Below, piece by piece: positions 53,442 through 63,146 of a stretch of 64,000 nt of DNA. The stretch's first letter is position 1. The number at the start of each line of letters is the position of its first letter. Position numbers and translations under genes: made by a program. Source of the stretch: Linnemannia elongata (taxonomy: Eukaryota; Mortierellomycota; Mortierellomycetes; Mortierellales; Mortierellaceae); the NCBI GenBank assembly GCA_036320915.1, contig JAXBDG010000005.1, positions 248,001 through 312,000 on the forward strand. The letters are read 5' to 3'. The notes beneath the pieces are model-generated. The model made no database searches, was not told the origin of the DNA, and saw only the letters and a program-made list of their open reading frames with translations.

Positions 53442-54116
53442 ATGAATAACAAGAACAAGGAAGAGCGGCAGCAGGACCAAGACCGCCAGCAGAGAGAAGC
53501 CGAGTCGGCTCCACCTGAATATACCAAAGAAGCAGAGTACCAACCACCACCCCGAAAGTTGGTCGCTCAGGGCTACCAACCGTACCATGATACCGACTTC
53601 CCTCCACAGTATCTCGAGCGCCAGGAACAGGTACAGGACCAGCTACTAGTACCCTGGGCCGACCAACAACAACGGTCAACAACAGCATTGCCAAAGAAAA
53701 TACAAGACGCTCTTATTAATTTTTCGAAAAAACAACAACAACGATCCGCACGGGCACAAAGGCAAAGAGAAGCAGCAATCAAGATGGAGCAGCAACGGCA
53801 GGAGTACTTCGAGAGACAGCAACAACAACAAGCCATGTGGGCCGAACAACAGAGAGAAGCGGCTGCAAAGATGGGGCGAGAGCGTCTGGCTTATGTTGAG
53901 AAGCAACAGGAGCAACGAGCAGCTTGGGCGGAGAGGAAAAGAGAGTATGCTGTGCAGATGGAACAACAGCGCCAGGCCTACTTTGAGAAACAACAAGAGC
54001 AACGAGCAGCGTGGGCAGAGAAGCAGCTGCAAGCGGCAGTGGCATGGTATGCCCATGCCCAGTCGAAAGTCGACAGCGCCTCATCACGTGTAGTTCCCCA
54101 GGAGTGGAAGTCTTGA
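53442..54116 (+). CDS. Q-rich coiled-coil protein with tandem ~23-residue repeats
   Basis: 224 aa (MNNKNKEERQQDQ...). The N-terminal third is polar and Pro/Tyr-rich ('APPEYTKEAEYQPPPRKL'). From about residue 105 it carries four or five tandem repeats of about 23 residues with the pattern 'MEQQRQxYFEKQQEQRAAWAE', such as 'IKMEQQRQEYFERQQQQQAM', 'AKMGRERLAYVEKQQEQRAA' and 'VQMEQQRQAYFEKQQEQRAA'. This would form a long helix with regularly spaced aromatic residues (Y, F, W). It has no membrane segment or signal. I recognise no family; it is not related to the DYHAG domain of the genes at 45980 and 63147. Confidence 0.65.
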   Translation: MNNKNKEERQQDQDRQQREAESAPPEYTKEAEYQPPPRKLVAQGYQPYHDTDFPPQYLERQEQVQDQLLVPWADQQQRSTTALPKKIQDALINFSKKQQQRSARAQRQREAAIKMEQQRQEYFERQQQQQAMWAEQQREAAAKMGRERLAYVEKQQEQRAAWAERKREYAVQMEQQRQAYFEKQQEQRAAWAEKQLQAAVAWYAHAQSKVDSASSRVVPQEWKS

Positions 54117-54767
54117 TACACCATGACTTGAGAGACAAACACGTTGGTATCAATGCTCAATGATCAATGGTATGACAGCAATGGATTGTCACTCACCATA
54201 AAGAAGAGTTATACACCTCCTTCTTATTTTCTTTTCCTTTCATTTCCTTCTCTCTTCCTTTTATTGTTTTCTCTCCTACCCTCTTCCCGACTTTGTTCTT
54301 TATTTCTTTCTTATCTGTTTTACTCTTATTCTGCCACACACATACCGTTCCTGCCATCTTACCATCCCGTTCTCCTACCCTTTCACGCCTTGACATCCGT
54401 GTAACTCAAGACCCTACACCGTCACTCATACATTCGATAGTTGAGTCCTCATAGAAGGCGTAATTATTAACAACAGCCCCCTCAAATATGAGCATTCTAC
54501 CCGCCGCCTGTAACGCGTTCGTAACAGGGAAAAGAGAGAGACGAACCGGACGGAGAGGCAAAGTAGACGAGCAGCAACGAGGGGGCAAGTGCAACGAAAT
54601 ACTAGAGTACATGTCTTTTTCATTAAAGAAAAGTAACTGTGGAACGAGGAACCAGCGTGTGGTTGGCGTTTGTGAGTATGATGATTGCTGCTAATACTGT
54701 TTACGAATATTTCCTATACTGATTTTCCAGGAGTTTTTTATGCATGCGATCTTCGCTGCCTTATTTG

Positions 54768-54813
<46 letters not shown>

Positions 54814-55075
54814 TATTACAAGGTTTTAGTGAACCTCGTAGGGGCGAAGAAAAAAAAACCTGTGAGCAATTCAATGCTATTGTTTGTCGATGAGAGCTTG
54901 AGAAGAAGCGGCTCAAAACAACTCGATCTTTTTTCACGCTTTGACATTCATTTTTTTTTCTTCGTATCCTCACTGCAAATCAAATAAAAAAAATGTTAAA
55001 AATTGCTCCATTGAGATGGCATAAATATCCGGCCTGTCAACATCACCATCCTCGAAACCTCGCGGATCAACAACC
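54117..55075. other. Intergenic region between convergent genes
   Basis: CT-rich 54220-54380 and a long A-run; no gene seen. Confidence 0.5.
54768..54808. repeat. Poly(A) run of 41 bases
   Basis: An uninterrupted run of A. I looked for flanking direct repeats that would make it a retroposon tail and found none. Confidence 0.9.
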
Positions 55076-58000
55076 CTACCCATCCTTCCCTTCTTCTGTC
55101 TCATCTCCCTCCGGCAACAGTGAATCGCCAATGGCACCGCGCTGGACCAACAACTTGCGGTAGATTGGACTGAGACCAACGGCTCCCTTGAAAGCCAGAT
55201 CAGCGACGCACAAGCGCCCAATGTGAGAACCCCAGTTCATATGAACTGAGACCGCTCCTGCCTCGGCACTCAAAATCCGCCAGACCCGAACAGATCCATC
55301 ATTGGAACCAGTGACAAACTCCAAAGGGACCTTCGGATTCCACGCAACGCTTGTCACGGCCTCTGAACTTCCGCTGACAATAGCAACACAGGACCAACTG
55401 TCGAAATCGCCTGACCAGAGACGCGCTGTCTTGTCGCGACTGCCAGAGAGGATCCACTTGCCGCAAGGAGAGTAGGCGACACTGTACACTTCATCTGTGT
55501 GCCCTTCCAGTTTGACATCAGGCTCGTCCGACCGAAGATCCCAGATTAGAACCGAGGAGTCTTCGGTACCGAGTACGAGTCGCTGGCCATCTGGTGAGTA
55601 GTCCATTGAGTGTAGCTCGTCTAATAAACATACTTCCCTCAGAGGTTGGCTAAGATCTGTCGCACGGGAATCGAAATGACGAAGTCTCGGCGGCTTCGAT
55701 GGCAATCCGACTGCAATTTGGTCTCCGATGGGGGAGAACACGACGGAACCTGTCGGGCGGTACAGATCGACCTTCTCGCCCACCACTTTGCCTTGGTCAT
55801 CGGTACTATCAAGATCCCACAGTCGTGTGACCGCGGCACTGTCGTATGAGGCCAACCACCGGCTACACCGTGAGAAACTCATATAGACAATTGGATAGTG
55901 GGAGGATCCAAGGAGGACGCGCTCAATAACATCGGTACGGACATTCAACAGCCGAATATTCCCATCTTCGCAACCGCCCGCAAACCAATGGCCGTTAGGT
56001 GATAACGCGACCGAGTAGACATCGTATGCGTACGGTAATGGAATGGATCTAGAAGCTCCAGTAGAAGAGTCCCAGCGCTGAATGGTGTCGTCTATACGAT
56101 CAGAGATGATAAACAGGCCGTCATGAGAGTATGCCACAGTTCGAACCTTGGCGACACGTTTTTGCGTGATGGAACGCGACAGGTTGGTGTTCACCTCCCA
56201 TAGTCGTATAATCCCGTCCACATCTCCTGAAGCGATTCGTCGGCCGTCAGAGGAGAAGGTACAGGTGGTGATTATGCTACCATGACCCGACAACCTGGAG
56301 ATGGGTTGTCCATTCGAAGAGTCCCACAATCGAACGGTCCTGTCCTTGCCTGACGAGACGATCAAGTCGTCTATTGGAGAGAATGCGATATCCTGTAGCT
56401 GGCCGGTATCATCATCAAGAACCAGTCCTTGCTCTCCGGTGATAGCATCCACCAGATGAATCTCAGCACCTATCGAACCAGCTATAAAGGCGAACCGTCT
56501 TCCATCTGCAGAAAGGGTCACGCACGAAGCACCAACACGGGGAATCACCCAGTCCGCCTCTGGTGTTCCTGTCTTCGGATCCCATACTCGAATCGTCCCA
56601 TCGCTGCTGCTTGAAACAAGTCTCTGTCCATCGGCCGAGTATGCAGCGCTCAGAACAACGTCTTCATGGCCTTTCAAGACAAACAGGCACTCTCCTGTCT
56701 CCGAGTTCCACAACCGAATCGTTCTATCGTGGCTGGCCGACGCGATCTGCTTGCCGCAGGGCGAAAATGCCACTGAGAGCAACCGCTTAGTGTGCCCCTC
56801 CATGACCAACAGAGTCTTGCTACTGACAGTATCCCATAATCGACAGGTGCTGTCTTCGCTCCCAAACGCAAGGTGTCTGTTGTTGGGTGAAAACGCAATA
56901 GTCAACACCCGACTTTGCTCTTTGTGTTGGTGAACTCGAGTCCATGTCGTAGTGTCGTAGGTAGTGAGACCTCCGTTACTTAGGCAGGCAGCAAGCATCT
57001 TCCCATTGGGCGAAAAGGCGACGGCATTGACTGCGGCGTGTTCCTGCAAATATGGTAGCTCTCCAAACCCAACACCATCCATCGGAGCATCACCGAAATC
57101 CACCTGCCTCAGCCAACTCCTGGCCAAGTTGACACCCGTCAAATCAGCTCCTTGAAACTGCGCAGAATCAAACTGACCGTCGGAAAGATCTGCTCCTGGG
57201 ATCCGGATGCCTCGAAGGTCGGCGCTGTTGAAACGAACGCCTGCTCGGACAAGGATGGTGATGGCGTTGGCGGCGGCGGTGGCAGCAGTTGCGTCAATCT
57301 TAGACTGCTCGATGACGGCTAGGAGCTGCCTCACAAAATCAGGGTGCTGTTTGACACGCTCGCACAGGAACAGGATGACTGATGGCTCGGTGAGGAGGCT
57401 ACGCTTAAACAAGGGACCTTTGGCGTCGAGCAAAGCAGGCTCAGTGGAACCAATATTGGACTGCGGAGCAAATTCGTCGTGGTCGTTCTGACTGCTGGGA
57501 TCGAAAACAGCGCATGAAAGAAAATACTCCAGCATTGATCGATGTAGGAATCGGAACTGGCTGCCAATGCGGTTCAGTGGCGACGATTCTCGCAGCATTC
57601 GGGCCCCAGGGTCGGGTCCAAAAAACATGGTTTTCCACTTCTTTTTGTTTTTGACGTGAACATACTGGACCACCGGGTTTCCATCTTGGTGCTCAAAGAT
57701 CGCCGACGCTAGCTTGGTGGAGTAATCGATGCCCATCGAAATAAATCCTGCCTCCAATAGCTGATCTAGCACAACTCGATCTTCCTTGGACAGTACGCTC
57801 CGTTCAAGCCGGCGGCTGTTGACAGCGAGCCAATGCCTCACAAAAATATCGTACAGCTGAACACGCGTGATCTTGATGGCCGACAGATCCTGCTGGCCCT
57901 CAGTGACTTTTGGCAGCGCCTCCAACGATAGAGACAGAAGGAAAGGGTTCTTGACAAGATCCATGAAGTTGGGGATGGTTGTTAACTTGTCCATGTAGTC

Positions 58001-59437
58001 CTTGGTAGTCCACGTACGGGGCTCGAGGGGGACGTACTGCTCGACATAGTTCTTGATCTGATCTTTGGAGAAAGGCGCGATCACAGCCTCTTGGAAGAGA
58101 TCGGTATTCTGGCGGGTATAGTGGCTATTACCGTCGGGGATGAAACGGCTGCGGTAGTTTTGACCTAGGAATTGGGTTCTGCAGGAGATCACCATCTTAA
58201 CGATCCACTGACCAGGACGGTTAAAGAGGTTGGTGGTGTGCAGGTTGGCGGTGAGCTGACTCTCGTCGTAGCCGTCGCAGATGAGGATAAACTGGCGACA
58301 TTGCTTCAACTCTTGAATCTGTGCCTCAGAAAAGTTGTTGGTTCTTAGATACTCCCCAATGAGGTCCTTGTCGGGACGGTCAATTGCAGGCAGGTTGATG
58401 AACAGTGGGATAGGGCCACCGTGGGTGTATGTGCGTAGTAGCTCGAACTCAAGGTGCTTGTTGAAGGTCGACTTGCCTGCCCCAGAGTCACCCAAGATCA
58501 ACATGACTTGTCGATCACTGGCCAAGAACTCTTGGACCTTCTCCATGAGGGGAAAAAGTTCGTCGTCGCGGGACTGAAGGTTGGCCTTAGCCATAGGAGA
58601 GATGTAAACTGGCAGCTTGGCCTCCTCTAGTCGCTGCAATCGAAACTTGTGCAATCCGTACTCTAGTTCTTGGATGTTTTGGTCCTTGGCAAGGTGTGGT
58701 GAGAAGAGACGGGCGCAGAACTCGCGGAACTTGTTAGGCTTCTTGATGCGAACGATGCTGCTAGCGCTGTCGCTGCTAGAGGTATAGGAATCTAATCGGT
58801 CCAGAGGATGGACGGACATGGTGAGAGTATTATGCTCTTGCTGTTGATACTGGTGCTGCTGGTGCTGGTGCTGGTGCTGCAATTGCTGGTGCTGGTGCTG
58901 GTGCTGCTGCTGCAACTGCTGGTGGTAATGCTGGTGGTACTGCTGGTGGTACTGCTGCTGATTTTGGGGAAGAGGAGGATAAGGAGGGTGGTAGCCGCCA
59001 ATCGTCGCTCCAGAAGAATAGAAGACATGCGGCATCGGCTTCATAATCGTGAGGAACGCGGCCACAACTTTGCTCCCTCCCTTTGGACGTCCTCTCGGTT
59101 TGGGGACAGCATCACGACAGGTTTCGGCCTTGGACGGGTGCTTGAGGCAGTTTAAGCAAGGGCGATCCTGATCACATTTGATATGCGACCTCTTACAGGA
59201 TGCGCACGCGACTACGGGAAGGGGAAGGTCGTCACACGAAGCAGGTGTTGGGGAAGAGGACCTTGACGGTGAGAATGACGAGGACACAGATGGCGATCGG
59301 GAGTGGGAGATGGTTTCCGACATGGGCAGAAACGATCGGGAACTCGAGAGCGACCGGGACCTCGAGTACGACCGGGACCTCGAGAGCGACGAAGATGAGG
59401 AGAGCGACGAAGATGAGGAGAACGACTGGCCATACAT
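55076..59437 (-). CDS. Zn2Cys6/AT-hook-NACHT-pentapeptide-WD40 fusion protein 3
   Basis: 1453 aa from the first in-frame ATG (59437). The frame stays open upstream to about 59540, so an earlier exon is possible. A Ser/Arg-rich start is followed by a Zn2Cys6 cluster, CX2CX6CX5CX2CX9C (C78, C81, C88, C94, C97, C107; 'CASCKRSHIKCDQDRPCLNC'), an AT-hook 'KPRGRPKGG' just after it, and a Q/H-rich tract (~155-200). At residue 207 comes 'MSVHPLDRLD', the counterpart of the start of protein 1. Then follow the pre-NACHT block, NACHT with P-loop GDSGAGKST (K322), Walker B 'FILICDGYDE', pentapeptide strip ('GADLSDGQFDSAQFQGADL') and 14 WD40 repeats. The Zn cluster and AT-hook bind DNA in fungal transcription factors, so this may be a STAND sensor acting on DNA. 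A second start at 58819 could give a 1247-aa form without them. Confidence 0.85.
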   Translation of the reverse strand: MYGQSFSSSSSLSSSSSLSRSRSYSRSRSLSSSRSFLPMSETISHSRSPSVSSSFSPSRSSSPTPASCDDLPLPVVACASCKRSHIKCDQDRPCLNCLKHPSKAETCRDAVPKPRGRPKGGSKVVAAFLTIMKPMPHVFYSSGATIGGYHPPYPPLPQNQQQYHQQYHQHYHQQLQQQHQHQHQQLQHQHQHQQHQYQQQEHNTLTMSVHPLDRLDSYTSSSDSASSIVRIKKPNKFREFCARLFSPHLAKDQNIQELEYGLHKFRLQRLEEAKLPVYISPMAKANLQSRDDELFPLMEKVQEFLASDRQVMLILGDSGAGKSTFNKHLEFELLRTYTHGGPIPLFINLPAIDRPDKDLIGEYLRTNNFSEAQIQELKQCRQFILICDGYDESQLTANLHTTNLFNRPGQWIVKMVISCRTQFLGQNYRSRFIPDGNSHYTRQNTDLFQEAVIAPFSKDQIKNYVEQYVPLEPRTWTTKDYMDKLTTIPNFMDLVKNPFLLSLSLEALPKVTEGQQDLSAIKITRVQLYDIFVRHWLAVNSRRLERSVLSKEDRVVLDQLLEAGFISMGIDYSTKLASAIFEHQDGNPVVQYVHVKNKKKWKTMFFGPDPGARMLRESSPLNRIGSQFRFLHRSMLEYFLSCAVFDPSSQNDHDEFAPQSNIGSTEPALLDAKGPLFKRSLLTEPSVILFLCERVKQHPDFVRQLLAVIEQSKIDATAATAAANAITILVRAGVRFNSADLRGIRIPGADLSDGQFDSAQFQGADLTGVNLARSWLRQVDFGDAPMDGVGFGELPYLQEHAAVNAVAFSPNGKMLAACLSNGGLTTYDTTTWTRVHQHKEQSRVLTIAFSPNNRHLAFGSEDSTCRLWDTVSSKTLLVMEGHTKRLLSVAFSPCGKQIASASHDRTIRLWNSETGECLFVLKGHEDVVLSAAYSADGQRLVSSSSDGTIRVWDPKTGTPEADWVIPRVGASCVTLSADGRRFAFIAGSIGAEIHLVDAITGEQGLVLDDDTGQLQDIAFSPIDDLIVSSGKDRTVRLWDSSNGQPISRLSGHGSIITTCTFSSDGRRIASGDVDGIIRLWEVNTNLSRSITQKRVAKVRTVAYSHDGLFIISDRIDDTIQRWDSSTGASRSIPLPYAYDVYSVALSPNGHWFAGGCEDGNIRLLNVRTDVIERVLLGSSHYPIVYMSFSRCSRWLASYDSAAVTRLWDLDSTDDQGKVVGEKVDLYRPTGSVVFSPIGDQIAVGLPSKPPRLRHFDSRATDLSQPLREVCLLDELHSMDYSPDGQRLVLGTEDSSVLIWDLRSDEPDVKLEGHTDEVYSVAYSPCGKWILSGSRDKTARLWSGDFDSWSCVAIVSGSSEAVTSVAWNPKVPLEFVTGSNDGSVRVWRILSAEAGAVSVHMNWGSHIGRLCVADLAFKGAVGLSPIYRKLLVQRGAIGDSLLPEGDETEEGKDG

Positions 59438-60274
59438 CTCTGGATCCAAAAGGTATTGCTGTTGCTGTTGGCGACAGTGTCTATGTGAGCAATAGACAGT
59501 GCCATTAGCAATTGCATTCTTTTGGCAGAAAGCATCATACCTCTAACGATCTGATGCAGCATGGGCGTACTTTGTTGTTTTTTTTTGGTAAGAAAAGTCA
59601 GGGAAGCAGTTGGGAACTAACGGCGGGCGAAGGCGGCTGCAGAAGCGAGAAAAATAAATATAATTAATTTTCCTGCCTTTGGATACGTGTACCACCGTCT
59701 CAAAGAGCAAGTGCATGTGTGTTGTACTTACACGAAGGTAGAGCAAGGTGGTATTTTTGAACGTTTTTGGTCGCGGTGTTGGTTCTCGTTATCGGTCAGG
59801 GGAGGATGCCTTTTGAGCGTGGTTGGTGCGGAGATATGTAGATTGTCTATAAGTGAAAGAAAGAAAGGTCTATATCAGGAGCAATTTTTATTTGTCTAGA
59901 GCGCGCAGTCAAAATGCGCAAAGGAAAGAGGGCATTGAGTTGAAACAGAATAATTGGCTGAGAATGCTCCGTCAGCCAAAGTATTTTCCACCTTCATCAT
60001 CACCCCCCTGGCTGGCGAAGACAAATAATTTCTTACGAGTGATTCTCTCTGTACTTTTGCTGGAGCAATTCAAGTCTTTTCATTCGGTGTTGTTGAGGTT
60101 TTGTTTAACTCGTCGAGGCTGAAATACTTTTTTCTGGTTTTTGGTTGGTAAGGGGAGGAGCAGTTGTTGAGGTGACAGAGTAGCAATTGTGTGTGTGTGT
60201 ACCTGTTTGTGTTTGTGTGCTTGAGGCGTTTGTTGCTTTTCTGCTTTTGGAGTTGTTGTTGTAGGTGGTGTCGG
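59438..60274. other. 5' leader/intron region of NACHT gene 3
   Basis: Lies between the shared promoter block and the first ATG of the fusion gene. The fusion frame is open to a TAG near 59541. An AG there (ATCGTTAG before AGGTATGATG, minus strand) could be the acceptor of an upstream intron. No independent gene seen. Confidence 0.4.
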
Positions 60275-60480
60275 TCTCGTTGGCTTGTTAGTGTCGTTAG
60301 TGTTGTTGTAGCAGTGAGGCTGAGGTGTTTGTCCTTGGGATCGATTTCAAGATGATGGACCCAGAAGAGCGTGATGATTGCGATGAATTGAACACTGAGA
60401 GGAGAGAGAAGAGCGTTGATGATTGCAATGTAATGAGCTGTGAGAAGTAAATGGAAGAGCGATGGAGATTTGAAAAAGGG
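60275..60480 (-). promoter_or_regulatory. Shared NACHT promoter/leader block (copy 3) with paired motif
   Basis: Reverse complement aligns with 4154-4312 ('CTTCTGGGTCCATC', 'CCAAGGACAAACACC', 'CTCACTGCTACAACAAC') and with 39879-39990. Two motif copies (60375-60392 and 60420-60437) are 45 bp apart, as at NACHT gene 2. It lies about 0.9 kb upstream of the first ATG, implying a long leader with intron(s). Confidence 0.6.
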
Positions 60481-60526
60481 ATGTGTTTGAGGAGCTAAAA
60501 AAACGAAGTAGAAATAAAGGGAGAGG

Positions 60527-60535
60527 CTTTTTATA
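60527..60535 (-). promoter_or_regulatory. TATA-like element of NACHT gene 3
   Basis: TATAAAAAG on the minus strand, about 50 bp upstream of the shared block. Confidence 0.4.
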
Positions 60536-61373
60536 ACCCTGCCCGAAGTCGTTATAAAAAGAGGTAATGTGAAGCAAGAAAAGGAAGAGGAGGCAGGGAA
60601 GGCTAGGGGGACCCGACTCTCTCTCTCTCTCCCTCTCTCTCTCTCCTACTCTGTCTCTATTTCCGTGTGTTTGTTCCTCGTTGGCGCATGGTCCGATCCA
60701 GGGCTACCCCTTTTGATTTTCTCTCCCTACGAAACGTTGTCCCTCCCTCCTTCCATCGCGCACGCACCTCTGACTCGTTGCCAAAATGATGGTGTGAAAG
60801 GGAAGCGTTTGATCGTTACTTTACTCTCCGCATTTATTCTCGCTCCCCTCTTCTATCCCAATCCACATCTAAACACGACAAAATCGCTATAAAATACCGA
60901 TGCTTGTGTATTCTATCCTCTACAACCTGGTCCCGGGGAGGCTTAGGGGTGCGGCCGATAACAGAGATCAAACAATGGGTGGGGCGTGATTCGAGCAACA
61001 CCGCCATTGCAAGAGTTGTCCTCAGTCAACAGTATGGAGGCGTCAATAACTTTTCAATAACTTACTCAGCAGAGTCCAAGCGACAATTGTTACATTGTCT
61101 TTTCTTCTATCTTTTTGCCAGTTGAACATCTAAAATGTGACCGTTGCCTCTTTTGCGAATTGACAGGCTCGTGCACGACATGGCTCTAGCACGACACTTT
61201 TAACGCGGCTCGTGCACGGGCAATCGAAAAAGAATGTTGATCATTTGAAGGAATGACTTGGACACCCGTACATACTATTTACTTCTCACTCTCCTTCCAT
61301 CTCACTCCCTCCTATCCTCCCACCTCTCCCTCCATCAACTTCTCGTCGTCCCAACCCTACCTTCCTACAAACC

Positions 61374-62070
61374 ATGGGCAACATATTCAGTCACAACGCA
61401 TCCACAAACGAGGGCAGGAGAGGAAACGACAAAACGAGAAGAACGCGAACGTCAGCTGAGAGGCAGAGTACTAACAACGGCTCCAAGAGGCCACCATCTT
61501 GCTTTTCCATCCGCATTGCGGCTCCTAGTCTCTTCAACAGTGCCTCGATCAGAAGCAGAAGGAGCAGGAGCTGCACTGAGCAGTTCTAGTGAAGCAGCAA
61601 CAACAAGCGGAAGTGGAGCGACAATGTTAGACAACCCTCGCCGAGCAACGTTGTCAATAGGCAGTAGCCAACAAGCAAAGGTAACAAGTTGCATGGGCTC
61701 AGCAGTTGCCTCAAACCGCAGTCGCCGATAGGCCACGTCTGGTTACATAAGGAGGGATCGAGGATCAACAACAGCAGAAGATGGCTCGGCATGAGTGAGA
61801 GGCTGCACAGAGATAACTACAGCAACAGGCGCAGTATGCAGCGGGAACGGAGCAACAGCGTTAGACTTCATTGCACCGTAAACAGCATCAGTGACAGGAA
61901 CTGCAGAAGTCTCAATCTCAAACAAGGCTTCGACCTCCGCAGAACCGACCCAAACAGTCCCAACAACTATTTCAACATAAGGAACCCAGAAAAAGCGCCA
62001 CGTAGCTGGATCTGCTAAGAAGATGGAGCATACTCGCTCCCTCACGCGACACAAAATCAGTCAAAGGAAT
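61374..62070 (+). pseudogene. Decayed MGNIFS-type gene (relative of the gene at 63147)
   Basis: Begins with ATG in a good context and encodes 'MGNIFSHNAST', the same first six residues as the intact gene at 63147 ('MGNIFSTSHH'), after a similar CT-rich leader. After about 15 codons, helix-like pieces appear in other frames ('KREERERQLRGR', 'KQQQQAEVERQ', 'LAEQRCQ'), separated by several stops, and no DYHAG domain is found downstream. The MG-x3-S start is the N-myristoylation consensus. It is best read as a frameshifted, eroded paralog. A short 71-aa protein (stop at 61589) could still be made but has no recognisable domain. Confidence 0.55.
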
Positions 62071-63146
62071 ACTCTGCGACTAAGGAGCTGATCAACCAAT
62101 CAAATCTCGATCAAAATCAGCCACCAGAAGGGGTCAAACGCGTTCAGACCACGATCGACCCGCTTCGCGTCCTCCGCACTTTAAACACTTTCTACAAAGC
62201 AACACCTACAAGAAGACGTAGTACACTGTCAAAGTCAGTAACAAAAACAAAAAATCTGACAAACAACCCTATTCAGGACCCCAACCCCTCCACAACCTTA
62301 AGACCACCCATAACCTTAGGACTGGTGAGGACTCTGTAAGACCGACAAGACCTACACTCTTTCTACTGGACAAGGACGTCTTAAGAACGTCGCAAGGGGA
62401 AGGGGGATCACTTTTGAGCATGACTTTCAAGCGGCACTCCGGCGAGCCGAGACTATGGAAATGTTGGAGGTGGAGAAGGCTGTCTTTAAGCCAAGTACTT
62501 GAAACACCAGCAGCAGCAGCAACAACAGGGTGATTCTATCTTCACAACTTAGGGAATGCGACTCATTGTGTTGGGAGCATGGCTGTAGTCTCGAAACTAC
62601 CTTTTCATGTTTTATTCGCAGGGAGTTTTTCCTTCTTTTTCGCGCTAACACCTAACAGCTAGACGCACACATTCAAAGCCTTAGCACAAGCAGATAGAAA
62701 GAAAGAAAGAACAAAACGTTTTTCCTTGCTTTCCTGCATAATCATGCCATGCACCCGTACTAGCTTTTTTTTTCCCTTTGTCACGCGCCCTTTCTTTTTC
62801 TGCATGGGCGAAGGCGCGCCCTTCATTTGAGTACAAAAAAAAAAAGCATCTTGGCCCACTTGCTTTACTTTGATATCAGCCTCTTCTTTACCCTCAACCA
62901 ACCTTTACATGGGCATCATCTCTTCTCATCAACACATCAAACGTACTTTCCCTTTTTCTTGCTCTCACGCTCCAAACCCTTACCTCCTCTCAACCCTTTC
63001 CTTCCACCTTTGACTCCACTTCTCTTTTTTTTTTTTTTTTTTTTTTTTGCAGCAAGTTCACATCAATTTCAACATCCTCCACCTTCACTCCACTTCTCTT
63101 TAGCCTACGATCTTCAGTCCAGAACCTCCCACTAATTACTGTTATC
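62071..63146. other. Intergenic region and leader of the MGNIFS gene
   Basis: No gene seen. A 24-base T-run followed by GCAG (63025-63052) makes a strong-looking intron acceptor in the 5' leader of the gene at 63147; I could not place its donor. Confidence 0.4.

Noticed and set aside
54768..54808. 41-base A-run as the tail of a retroposed copy
   Set aside because: No flanking direct repeats and no coding or element-like sequence beside it.
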